Shown piece by piece: positions 56,823 to 64,000 of a stretch of 64,000 bases of DNA. Position numbers and translations under genes: made by a program. Within the stretch, counting starts at the first letter, position 1. Every line of letters starts with the position of its first letter. Where the stretch lies: assembly GCF_003074135.1 (NCBI RefSeq), contig NZ_PPDK01000001.1, positions 1,178,001 to 1,242,000 on the forward strand. Direction: 5' to 3'. The stretch is from Euzebya tangerina (GTDB lineage Bacteria > Actinomycetota > Nitriliruptoria > Euzebyales > Euzebyaceae). The notes under the pieces were generated by a model. It ran no database searches and had not been told where the DNA came from. It saw only the letters and a list, made by a program, of their open reading frames with translations.

Positions 56823-58847
56823 ATGACTCCTCCCACGGCAAAGCGCGTGCCCCACGTCTGGTCACGCCCGACCGGTGATGTGACCGACCACTACGCCTGG
56901 CTGGCCGATCGGGACAACCCGGACACCATCGACTACCTCGAGGCCGAGAACGCCTACGCCGACGCGTTCTTCGCCGATCACGAGGAAACCATCGAGGCCG
57001 TCTATGGCGAGATCAGGTCGCGCGTGCAGGAGACGGACCAGAGCGCTCCCGTTCCACACGACGACTGGTTCTACGCCCGGCAGACGGAGGAGGGAAAGGA
57101 CTACGTCGTCATCTCCCGAGGTCGCACGGCGGAGACCGCCACCGAGCAGGTCGTCCTCGACGTGAACGCCGAGGCGGAAGGACATGACTTCTTCTCCCTC
57201 GGCATGGTGGACATCAGTCCTGACCACACACGCCTCGCCTGGTCCTCGGACACCGATGGCGCCGAGTTCTACGACGTCCGGATTCGTGACCTCCACCAGG
57301 GCACCGAACTGGACGACGTGATCCCGCGCACCTCGGCGGGTGGGTCCGCCTGGTCAGCTGATGGGTCATACCTCTTCTACGTGCTCCCCGACGAGCAGCA
57401 CCGTCCCTTCCGGGTCATGCGTCATGCGCTCGGCACCCCGGTGGAGGATGACGTCGAGGTCTACATCGACACCGATGAACGGTTCTTCGTCGGCGTGGGA
57501 GCCAGCCGCAGCGGCGAGTGGATCATGATCGGCAGCGGGTCGAAGCTGTCGAGTGAGGTGTGGGTCCTCCCCGCCAGCGCCCCCACGACCGACCCCGTCC
57601 TGGTCCGGGCGCGCGAGGACGATCTCGAGTACAGCGTCAGCCACTGGGGTGAGCAGTTCGTCATCACCACCAACGAGGCCGCCGAGGACTTCCGCATCAT
57701 GACCGCGCCGGTGGAGGCGCCGGGGGCGTGGACCGAGTTGGTCCCCCACGAGCCGGGCCGGCGGATCGTCTCCGTCCAGACCTTCGCCGATCATCTGGCG
57801 ATCCTCTCGTGGAAGGACATGCAGCGACGGGTCGAGGTGCGCTTCCGCGATGGGACGACCACGCAACTCGATGTGCTCGACGAGCCGCACGACACCTCCT
57901 TCGGCGCCAACCGCAACTACGACACCCGGATCCTCCGCGTCGCGGTGGAGTCGATGTCGGTGCCGCGGACCATCTACGACGTCGATGTGGTCACGCGTGA
58001 ATCGACCCTCGTCAAGCGCACCCCGACCCCCAACGTCGATCTGGACGCATACGTGGCCGAGCGACTCTGGGCGACCGCGGAAGACGGAACCCGGGTGCCG
58101 GTGGATGTGGTGCGGCACACCGACACCCCGGTGGACGGGACGGCGCCGTGCCTGCTGTACGGCTACGGCTCCTACGAGATCTCGATCCCGACAGCGTTCA
58201 GCGTCGTCCGACTCTCACTGCTCGACCGCGGTGTCATCTTCGCCCTGGCCCACCCTCGCGGCGGCGGCGAAGGCGGACGCCGGTGGTACACGGGCGGGAA
58301 GCTGCTGAACAAGCGCAACACGTTCACCGACACCCTGGCGGTGGCGGACCACCTGGTGGACACCGGCTGGTCGCATCCGGACCGCCTGGGCATCCGGGGT
58401 GGCTCGGCCGGCGGGCTGCTGGTCGGCGCCTGCATGACCATGCGCCCCGGACGCTTCGCCGCGGTGGTCGCCGACGTCCCGTTCGTCGACATCGTGACCA
58501 CGATGAGCGACCCCACGCTGCCGCTCACGGTGACGGAGTGGGAGGAGTGGGGCGACCCACGGTCCGAGCCGTTCGCCTCGTACATGCTCAGCTACTCGCC
58601 GTACGACAACACGGTTCCGGCCGACTATCCCGCGGTCTACATCACCGCCGGCCTCAACGACCCGCGCGTGCAGTACCACGAGCCGGCCAAGTGGGTCGCC
58701 CGCCTCCGGGAGGTGGGTACCGGAAGCCGCCCGATCCTGATGAAGACCGAGATGGGTGCCGGCCATCAGGGGCCGAGCGGCCGATACGGCGCGTGGCGCG
58801 ACCAGGCTCGGACCCTGACGTTCATCCTGGTGGCGCTCGACGCCTGA
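56823..58847 (+). CDS. Oligopeptidase B (S9A family)
   Basis: 674 residues from ATG 56823; the 50 codons upstream overlap the recR hairpins and are not protein-like. N-terminal propeller (HYAWLADRDNPDTIDYLEAE as in PtrB), catalytic domain with Ser in IRGGSAGGLLVGA, Asp in AGLNDPRVQYHEP, and His in GAGHQGPSGRY. HPRGGGEGGRRWYTGGKLLNK is the PtrB hallmark. Cytoplasmic peptidase cleaving after basic residues in short peptides. Confidence 0.95.
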   Translation: MTPPTAKRVPHVWSRPTGDVTDHYAWLADRDNPDTIDYLEAENAYADAFFADHEETIEAVYGEIRSRVQETDQSAPVPHDDWFYARQTEEGKDYVVISRGRTAETATEQVVLDVNAEAEGHDFFSLGMVDISPDHTRLAWSSDTDGAEFYDVRIRDLHQGTELDDVIPRTSAGGSAWSADGSYLFYVLPDEQHRPFRVMRHALGTPVEDDVEVYIDTDERFFVGVGASRSGEWIMIGSGSKLSSEVWVLPASAPTTDPVLVRAREDDLEYSVSHWGEQFVITTNEAAEDFRIMTAPVEAPGAWTELVPHEPGRRIVSVQTFADHLAILSWKDMQRRVEVRFRDGTTTQLDVLDEPHDTSFGANRNYDTRILRVAVESMSVPRTIYDVDVVTRESTLVKRTPTPNVDLDAYVAERLWATAEDGTRVPVDVVRHTDTPVDGTAPCLLYGYGSYEISIPTAFSVVRLSLLDRGVIFALAHPRGGGEGGRRWYTGGKLLNKRNTFTDTLAVADHLVDTGWSHPDRLGIRGGSAGGLLVGACMTMRPGRFAAVVADVPFVDIVTTMSDPTLPLTVTEWEEWGDPRSEPFASYMLSYSPYDNTVPADYPAVYITAGLNDPRVQYHEPAKWVARLREVGTGSRPILMKTEMGAGHQGPSGRYGAWRDQARTLTFILVALDA

Positions 58848-58851
58848 GGCG

Positions 58852-59898
58852 TCACATCATCGCGATCTCGCGGTTGGCGAACCGGCCCCCGTAGAGCTCC
58901 TGCAAGCGAACCTTGTGCCTGAGGTCCCGGAGGACCGCCCCGGAGAAGTCGATTCCGGTCAGGTCCTCCGCCTGCCCGATCCCCCCGGGCGTGTCGACGT
59001 TGATCTCCATCATCGTTGCCCCCACGATGTCGAGGCCGGCCAGGTACATACCGTCGCGGACCAGCTTCGGTGAGGCGATCTCGGCGACGTTGATGGCGTC
59101 CTCGTCCGGCTCGGCCATCTCGATCGCCCCTCCGGCCGTGATGTTCGACCGGGCGTCCTCGGTCTCGTTGTAGCGGCGGAAGCAGGCGTAGGTCCCGTCG
59201 ACCTGAAGGGGGCGGCCGTTCAGGGTGATGAGTCGGAGATCGCCATCGGCGGCAGCCGGCAGGTACTCCTGGACGATCGCGTACCCGAAGCGGACCGTTG
59301 CTTCGATCATCTGATTCAGGTTCGAACGGCCGCCGTCGGTGATGACGAAGACGCCCTCGCCGCCGGAGCCCTGCAGTGGCTTGATGACCGCTCGGCCGTC
59401 CTGGTCCTCGATGAAGGCTCGGATCGTCTGCGCATCACGGGTGATGCAGGTGCGGGGCCGTATGGCCTCGGGGTACTGCTGGAAGTAGGTCTTGTTCGAG
59501 GCGTCCGTCAGCCTCCTCGGGTCGTTCACGACGATCACACCGCTGTCGGCGATGAGTTGGGCGAAGAGCAGCCCCGAGGGATGGGCCCACGGCCGCTCCA
59601 CGATCTCCTTGGCCGGGTCGGCCCGCAGCATCAGCACGTCCACCTCGTTGAGGGTGACCACGTGGCGTCGGTTCTCGGGCTCCTGGAGGTCGGCGAGGAT
59701 CTCGGTGTCGTCGGCGTACCCGGTCGTCGACGGTCGAGATGCCGGTGCGCAGAGGGCGCCACCGGGCATGTAGCTCAACTCGCTCTGCGAGACCAGCGAC
59801 ACGTCGATACCCATCTCAACGCAGCGGCGGGTCAGGCGGATGGTGCTGTAGTTGTCCTGCTCGGTGGCGATGTCGTTGATGACGAAAGCAAGCTTCAT
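58852..59898 (-). CDS. GshB-like ATP-grasp ligase
   Basis: 348 residues. KLAFVINDIATEQDNYSTIR and the ATP-grasp elements RAVIKPLQGSGGEGVFVI, AIVQEYLPAAADGDLRLI, MEINVDTPGGIGQ match the glutathione-synthetase subfamily. Actinobacteria generally make mycothiol, and no gshA is nearby, so glutathione synthesis is unlikely; a carboxylate-amine ligation on an unknown substrate is more probable. Last of three genes with 4-bp overlaps, after the QEGLA metallopeptidase and N-formylglutamate amidohydrolase-like genes. Confidence 0.85.
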   Translation of the reverse strand: MKLAFVINDIATEQDNYSTIRLTRRCVEMGIDVSLVSQSELSYMPGGALCAPASRPSTTGYADDTEILADLQEPENRRHVVTLNEVDVLMLRADPAKEIVERPWAHPSGLLFAQLIADSGVIVVNDPRRLTDASNKTYFQQYPEAIRPRTCITRDAQTIRAFIEDQDGRAVIKPLQGSGGEGVFVITDGGRSNLNQMIEATVRFGYAIVQEYLPAAADGDLRLITLNGRPLQVDGTYACFRRYNETEDARSNITAGGAIEMAEPDEDAINVAEIASPKLVRDGMYLAGLDIVGATMMEINVDTPGGIGQAEDLTGIDFSGAVLRDLRHKVRLQELYGGRFANREIAMM

Positions 59899-61097
59899 GT
59901 GGTGCAGTCGATGTCGTAGAGGGCGGTCAGGGGGCGCTCCGCGGCGTCGGCCAGACGGGCCACGCCGTCACCGCTGGAAAGGCAGTTGGGCAGGAGGGCG
60001 GGAGGGCGGAGGAGGCCTCGGTCCAGCAGGTCGACGATGAGGTGGTGGTGCCGCAGGGCGAACTTGCCCACGAACAGTTCCGTCAGGTCGCCGCCGCGTC
60101 CCAGCCAGCTGAGCAGGTTTCGGAGACCGGCCAGGTACACGGCGTCCTTGGTGAGTCCGCCACCGCGCTTGGCTCGCACCGCGACCTCGAAGGCCGGCTC
60201 GACGGGCAGGCCGTGGCTTCGGTGCAGCACGTCGAAGATCTCCTCCAGCGGGGTCGCACGCGTCGCCAGGTCGGCGGCGACGACGCGCGCAGCGAGCACA
60301 CGAAGTCGAGACGGCGGCAGGCAGCCCTCGAGGAACTCGCAGAACGTCGCCAGCCCCTCCTGCAGGGCGTCGTAGTGACCGAAGCCGCTCTGCAGCAGGG
60401 CCAGTGGCTGGCGGCGACCGTTGAACCACGTCAGCACGTGGACGCCGACCTCGTGGGCCACCAGGGGTCGCACGCGGTGGGTGGAGATGTCCAGCCGGGC
60501 GTCCACGTACAGATCGCCAGCCCGGACCATCAGCTTGTAGTCGGTGTCCGGCACGACGTGGATCTCGAACGCGAACTCCGGAGCCGCCTCGGCGTACTCG
60601 GCCCGGCAGCGTTGGGCTTCGGCCAACACGTCGTCCGCGCCCGCCCGGGGCCCGGTGGGGGACCGCTCTGGGACGTCGGAGAGGATCGTCTCCGCATCGT
60701 CCAGCAACGTCCGGTCGATCTCGCCGAAGAGGTCGATGGAGGCCGCGACGAAGGCCGGCGTGTCCCGACACTCGAGCAGACGGACCTGTCGGCGCAGTTC
60801 GTCGGCCTTCTCGGCCAGCAGGACGGCGAAGGTGGGCTCGTCGATCTCGGCGAGCGGCAGCGAATCCAGCCGGTACCGGACAGCCTCGCAGTCGAGTTCG
60901 AGGGGCTCATAGGTGAGCGGCGGTGCGAACTGGAAGTCGTTGGCCACGAACGTCCGCCATCTGGCGTCGTTGCCCGTGGGGGACACGCGCGCGAGCCAGT
61001 CGATCTCGCGGTCGAGATCGACCAGGGCCGCGTCGACCGCTCGTGCCGCGGCTCCTGGCTGCGGCGGCGTCGGTTGCGACGTCGAGAGGTGGTTCAT
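59895..61097 (-). CDS. DUF1704 / QEGLA-motif (MATCAP-like) metallopeptidase
   Basis: 400 residues. The zinc site is HEVGVH at 215-220 (HExxxH form) with the second conserved block LQEGLA at 245-250, the defining pattern of DUF1704, annotated as flavohemoglobin expression-modulating QEGLA motif proteins. The same fold includes eukaryotic MATCAP enzymes that remove C-terminal Tyr from tubulin. Start overlaps the amidohydrolase stop (ATGA) and the stop overlaps the ATP-grasp start. No export signal. Target unknown. Confidence 0.87.
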   Translation of the reverse strand: MNHLSTSQPTPPQPGAAARAVDAALVDLDREIDWLARVSPTGNDARWRTFVANDFQFAPPLTYEPLELDCEAVRYRLDSLPLAEIDEPTFAVLLAEKADELRRQVRLLECRDTPAFVAASIDLFGEIDRTLLDDAETILSDVPERSPTGPRAGADDVLAEAQRCRAEYAEAAPEFAFEIHVVPDTDYKLMVRAGDLYVDARLDISTHRVRPLVAHEVGVHVLTWFNGRRQPLALLQSGFGHYDALQEGLATFCEFLEGCLPPSRLRVLAARVVAADLATRATPLEEIFDVLHRSHGLPVEPAFEVAVRAKRGGGLTKDAVYLAGLRNLLSWLGRGGDLTELFVGKFALRHHHLIVDLLDRGLLRPPALLPNCLSSGDGVARLADAAERPLTALYDIDCTT

Positions 61098-61909
61098 CGC
61101 ACCAGGTGCCGCACCGCGTCGACCGCACGGCGAAGTCCACTGTGGAGGGCGTGCAGTGCCTGGATGTCAGCGGTGCCGGCCCACTCGTCCATGAACACCT
61201 TCTTGTACTCCAGGGTGACGGTGCAGACGTGCTCGCCGTACTGCTCGAACACCCACTCGGGCCAGTGACCACCGTCGACGAAGCGCGCGTTCCGGTCCAC
61301 CTCGACGGCACGGTCGGCGTCGCCTGCAGCGGGCATCCGCGTCCGCGTCAGTTCGGTCCACAACGTCTCGACCAGCTCGCCGAAGCGGTCCTCGTCTGCG
61401 GTGGTGAGCCCGAGGTCGATGTCCGGGTGATCAGTCGGCGGGCCGGGCTCACCGTCCCCGTCCGCGGGACGGTGGTTGAAGCTGTGGACGTCGAGGACGA
61501 GGACGGCGCCGTAGGTCGTGATCAGCTCCTCGAGCCACACCCGCATCAGCTGGTAGTACCGCTCGCGGGCCGCCAGCGAGCGGGCCACCTCCGCCTCCTC
61601 CAGTTGACGGCTCCAGGGCTCCAGTCCCCAGGCGTAGTACCCGTTGAGGTACACCGCCTCGTCGGCCGGCCGGTTCAGGTCGACCTCGAAGCGGGATGCA
61701 GCGGGCACGAAGAGGTGGTCGCCGACGCTGGCCAGCACGTCGGTGAGGGGATCTTCCTCGCGCAGACGTGTGGCAGCGTCGAGAGCGGAGAGTGCGGCGA
61801 GTTCGGGTCGCAGGTCGTGGCCGGCATGAAGTGCGGTGGCCAGGACCGGGCCGTTCCCGCGACGTATCTCCCAGCGCTGGTCCAGTGCGATCGGGGATGG
61901 AGGGCGCAT
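61094..61909 (-). CDS. N-formylglutamate amidohydrolase family protein
   Basis: 271 residues from ATG 61909. The FGase pattern is HAGHDLRPELAAL near residue 28, FEVDLNRPADEAVYL, VLVLDVHSFNHRP and VTLEYKKVFMDEWAG, giving the metal-binding His/Glu/His set of this zinc peptidase-like family. No hut genes lie nearby, so histidine breakdown is unlikely. First of three overlapping genes with QEGLA peptidase and ATP-grasp ligase; likely acts on the same unknown amide compound. Confidence 0.85.
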   Translation of the reverse strand: MRPPSPIALDQRWEIRRGNGPVLATALHAGHDLRPELAALSALDAATRLREEDPLTDVLASVGDHLFVPAASRFEVDLNRPADEAVYLNGYYAWGLEPWSRQLEEAEVARSLAARERYYQLMRVWLEELITTYGAVLVLDVHSFNHRPADGDGEPGPPTDHPDIDLGLTTADEDRFGELVETLWTELTRTRMPAAGDADRAVEVDRNARFVDGGHWPEWVFEQYGEHVCTVTLEYKKVFMDEWAGTADIQALHALHSGLRRAVDAVRHLVR

Positions 61910-61965
61910 TGTGGGAGCCGTACCCGAACACGTCGTGGGGAATCCGGCAACTCGGCATCCAGACG

Positions 61966-63360
61966 TCAGGGCAGCAGCAGACAGCTGTCCCCGAACTCGT
62001 GCCACAGGTAGGGCCCCGCCACGGCCGCCTGGTAGGCGGCTCCGACCAGACCCGGTCCTGCCACCGCTTCGAGCAGCAGCAGGTGTGAGGCGTCCGACTC
62101 GTGCCAGCCGGTGACCAGCCCGGAGACGATCTTGACGCCGCGTTGCGGGGTGATGACGAGGTCGGTCCACCCGCTGGCGGCCGCCAGCTCGCCCTCGCCG
62201 GTCGCGGCCGACTCGAGGGCTCGCGTGACCGTGGTCCCAACAGCGACGACCCGATGCCCGCCCGACCGGGCATGATTGACCAGGCTGGCTGTCACCTCGG
62301 GAACCTCGAACCACTCCGGCTGGGGAGCTTCGCCTGCCGTCTGCGACGACACGCCGGTGTGCAGCACGATCGGCGCGATCTGGATGCCTTGCACGACCAG
62401 TCGGGTGACGAGTTCGTGGCTGAAGGGACGGGCGGCGGACGTCATCTCGGCACTGCCCCAGGGTCCTGGGAAGCCGCCGGGGTCGGTTGGCGCTGGGCGG
62501 GCGAAGACCGTCTGGTAGGCGCCTAGATGGGCAGGTGGATCGGGCGAGTAGGTGATCGGGCGGCCGTGGGAGTGGAGGTGTGCGGCGAGTGATGCGCGGC
62601 TGCGGTCGGCCCCGACGTGGACCTCGGCCCTCCAGAGCCGGACACCGGCGACGTGAGGTTCCCCACCCGCGAGGTTGGGTTCGTCACCCGCGAGGTTGGG
62701 TTCGTCACCAGCAGAGTGAGGTTCCCCACCCGCGAGGTGAGGTTCCCCACCGGGGCGGTCGGTCCGCCGGGTCGTGTCGGGCGGCGGACCGGCGGCGACC
62801 GGATGGCGCAGGGACACCTCTGCGCCTCCCGTCAGGCGGACCGTGTCTCCGACCTGCGCCTGCAACACCGGCCCCGACTGGTCCGGATGGCGCAGCTCGA
62901 CCACCCAGCCTCGACCGCGGGAGGGGCCGGCGACGTGCACGACGACTGGGTACGACCGGGCCGATCCTGGACCGGAGGTCACACGCTGCATGCCGCCGGT
63001 AGGCCGCGGTAGCCAGGTCCCAGCGATCGCTGCCGGAAGCGTGGGAGAGGTGTTGACGACCAGCAGATCGCCGGCTTCCAGCCCCTCACCCAACTGGCTG
63101 AAGCGGGTGTGGCGGAGCTGCGCCACACCGGACTCGTCCTGGGAGGCGATCATCAGTCCCACCTGGTCGCGCTCCAGGCCGCGTTCCTCTGGCGGGGTCG
63201 ACGCGTGGCGGGCCGGGTCGAGCGAGAACCGGGTCGAGGGACGCGGGAGGGTCGGGCCCTCCACGGTCTGGATCGACCTCACCTCGGCCTGCGTGTCGTC
63301 CCGGTCGCGCATGTGGAACTGCGGGGACACGCAGGCGGGCACCGTGGTCAGGCCGGTCAC
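61966..63360 (-). CDS. QueA-like protein (S-adenosylmethionine:tRNA ribosyltransferase-isomerase family), divergent, with repeat insert
   Basis: 464 residues from GTG 63360, which overlaps the SDR stop (GTGA); ATG 63312 is an alternative. QueA family by GLERDQVGLMIASQ, FSQLGEGLEAGDLLVVNTS, SHELVTRLVVQGIQIAPIVLHTGVSS, GHRVVAVGTTVTRALESA, and SHLLLLEAVAG. Longer than canonical QueA (about 345). Residues about 200-240 are an insertion of 7-residue units (GGEPHLA, GDEPNLA) encoded by a 21-bp repeat. Queuosine synthesis genes are not otherwise seen. This actinobacterial QueA-like branch has no proven role. Confidence 0.75.
   Translation of the reverse strand: MTGLTTVPACVSPQFHMRDRDDTQAEVRSIQTVEGPTLPRPSTRFSLDPARHASTPPEERGLERDQVGLMIASQDESGVAQLRHTRFSQLGEGLEAGDLLVVNTSPTLPAAIAGTWLPRPTGGMQRVTSGPGSARSYPVVVHVAGPSRGRGWVVELRHPDQSGPVLQAQVGDTVRLTGGAEVSLRHPVAAGPPPDTTRRTDRPGGEPHLAGGEPHSAGDEPNLAGDEPNLAGGEPHVAGVRLWRAEVHVGADRSRASLAAHLHSHGRPITYSPDPPAHLGAYQTVFARPAPTDPGGFPGPWGSAEMTSAARPFSHELVTRLVVQGIQIAPIVLHTGVSSQTAGEAPQPEWFEVPEVTASLVNHARSGGHRVVAVGTTVTRALESAATGEGELAAASGWTDLVITPQRGVKIVSGLVTGWHESDASHLLLLEAVAGPGLVGAAYQAAVAGPYLWHEFGDSCLLLP
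62650..62755. repeat. In-frame 21-bp repeat in the QueA-like gene
   Basis: Units such as GTGAGGTTCCCCACCCGCGA recur about every 21 bp, five in all, two carrying the GTTGGGTTCGTCAC variant. The core GAGGTTCCCCAC is nearly the reverse complement of the GTGGGGAACCTGACCTC array at 17106-17250, 45 kb away. In protein it encodes (G/D)EP(H/N)(L/S/V)AG. Confidence 0.85.
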
Positions 63361-64000
63361 GCCAGCACCCCCTCGGCGGTGATGCGATCGGCCGCGAGCA
63401 GGTCCGCGGCCAGGTACCGACCCGATGGCGGCCGCTCGGCGATCAGGCGCTGGATTGCGGGGACCACCGTGTCGGGGAGCGGTCGGTCGCTGATGTCCTC
63501 GCCCGGGAACGCCTCCTGGTGCATCTGGGTGCGCATGTCGCCAGGATCGAGGGCGTAGACCGCCAGCTCGGGGTGCTCGGCACCGAGCACGTTGCTGACC
63601 TGATCGAGCGCAGCCTTCGATGACCCGTAGACACCCCATCCCTCGTACGGGCCGGTTGCCGCGTCAGAGGAGATGTTGATGACGACGCCCTCCGCGGCAC
63701 GCAGCGATGCCAGCAGGTCGGTGACGAGGGCCACGGGCGCCAGCACGTTGACGTCGTAGACGAACCGCAGGTCGGCTGGTCGTGCGTCCTCGAGGCGGGT
63801 CAGTCCGCCGCCCGGTCGGGAGAGCGCGCTGGCGTTGTTGACCAGCACATCGACGCGGCCGCCTGCCGCCTGCACGATGGTGCGCCGATGGTCGGCATCG
63901 CTGACATCGCCCGTGACGGTGACCACCTCCCCCGATGTCGGCGAGTTCGGCTGACGCGGTCCACTGATCTGGTCCGTCAGGGCTTGCAGATCGGCGGCGG
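63357..64000 (-). CDS. Short-chain dehydrogenase/reductase (N-terminus beyond window)
   Basis: At least 214 residues. VTVTGDVSDADHRRTIV, NNASALSRPGGG (NNAS variant of NNAG), catalytic Ser in VINISSDAATG, YGSSKAALDQVSN (YxxxK), PGDMRTQMHQEAF. The nucleotide-binding glycine loop would be upstream of position 64000. Ends with GTGA overlap onto the QueA-like gene, suggesting one transcript for SDR, QueA-like protein and the FGase/QEGLA/ATP-grasp genes. Confidence 0.88.
   Translation of the reverse strand, partial: AADLQALTDQISGPRQPNSPTSGEVVTVTGDVSDADHRRTIVQAAGGRVDVLVNNASALSRPGGGLTRLEDARPADLRFVYDVNVLAPVALVTDLLASLRAAEGVVINISSDAATGPYEGWGVYGSSKAALDQVSNVLGAEHPELAVYALDPGDMRTQMHQEAFPGEDISDRPLPDTVVPAIQRLIAERPPSGRYLAADLLAADRITAEGVLA

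Noticed and set aside
58852-59898. Calling the ATP-grasp protein glutathione synthetase
   Set aside because: No gamma-glutamylcysteine ligase nearby and the operon partners are hydrolases; family resemblance only.
62560-63010. The 21-bp array as a CRISPR
   Set aside because: Units are contiguous without unique spacers and lie in frame within a gene.

Overview
The window is about 70% G+C by eye, carries genes densely on both strands with frequent GTG starts and 4-bp ATGA/GTGA overlaps, and encodes actinobacterial hallmarks: a DosR/DosS-like two-component pair with matching operator-like palindromes, an LLM-type F420-dependent oxidoreductase, TIGR03083/MDMPI-type and PPOX split-barrel proteins, and the SRP RNA / dnaX / ybaB / recR neighbourhood. 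A deep-branching or environmental high-GC actinobacterium fits best (Nitriliruptoria-like is a guess). It looks like ordinary chromosome with one small accessory stretch.

Layout. 1-2467: 3' part missing of a large secreted repeat protein. 2626-6233: three-gene ABC exporter operon with a divergent TetR regulator. 6291-13939: diguanylate cyclase, HelD/HelR-like ATPase, lipoprotein hydrolase homologue without its nucleophile, amidase, beta-lactamase-fold hydrolase. 13980-19013: Lon with a low-complexity insert, a tiny protein, a 20-bp tandem repeat, a haloalkane dehalogenase and an alpha/beta hydrolase. 19032-21849: alkylation-repair operon (Ada-AlkA fusion, Ogt, MDMPI protein). 21955-31316: FAD oxidoreductase, tRNA-Arg, SMP-30-like lactonase, AlkD-like glycosylase, SixA-like phosphatase, pseudouridine catabolism (psuG/psuK) and a TPP-riboswitch-controlled SSS transporter. 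31342-33776: a photolyase-like protein whose two domains are in reversed order, a DUF2256/DUF3253 partner, and tadA.

33812-40021 is bounded by two tRNA-Ser genes whose 3' ends face each other. Inside lie an IS110 transposase, an LLM oxidoreductase, a Gmad2-LysM protein, a CDGSH protein, then a low-GC patch (about 37.6-39.9 kb) with a decayed Myb-like gene and a HEPN-domain protein. This is the accessory region.

41323-52373 holds what I read as a compact hypoxia/redox regulon: a DosS/DosR pair, a DoxX-PPOX-multicopper oxidase-LVIVD lipoprotein-D-LDH operon, a CBS/BON protein, a second PPOX protein, and 20-bp DosR-box-like palindromes at 42665, 49573 and 51449. 52532-56606 is the SRP RNA-dnaX-ybaB-recR block with a reversed phzF inserted. 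56823-64000: oligopeptidase B, then a tightly overlapped minus-strand set (SDR, QueA-like protein, N-formylglutamate amidohydrolase, DUF1704/QEGLA metallopeptidase, GshB-like ATP-grasp ligase) that could be an uncharacterised amide-ligase/hydrolase system.

Most notable: the permuted photolyase, the ATP-grasp/QEGLA/FGase operon, the DosR-type regulon, a 20/21-bp repeat shared between an intergenic array and the coding sequence of the QueA-like gene, and several conserved enzymes missing expected residues or modules (Gly for Ser in the lipoprotein hydrolase, DnaX without zinc cysteines, an S16 protease without PDZ).
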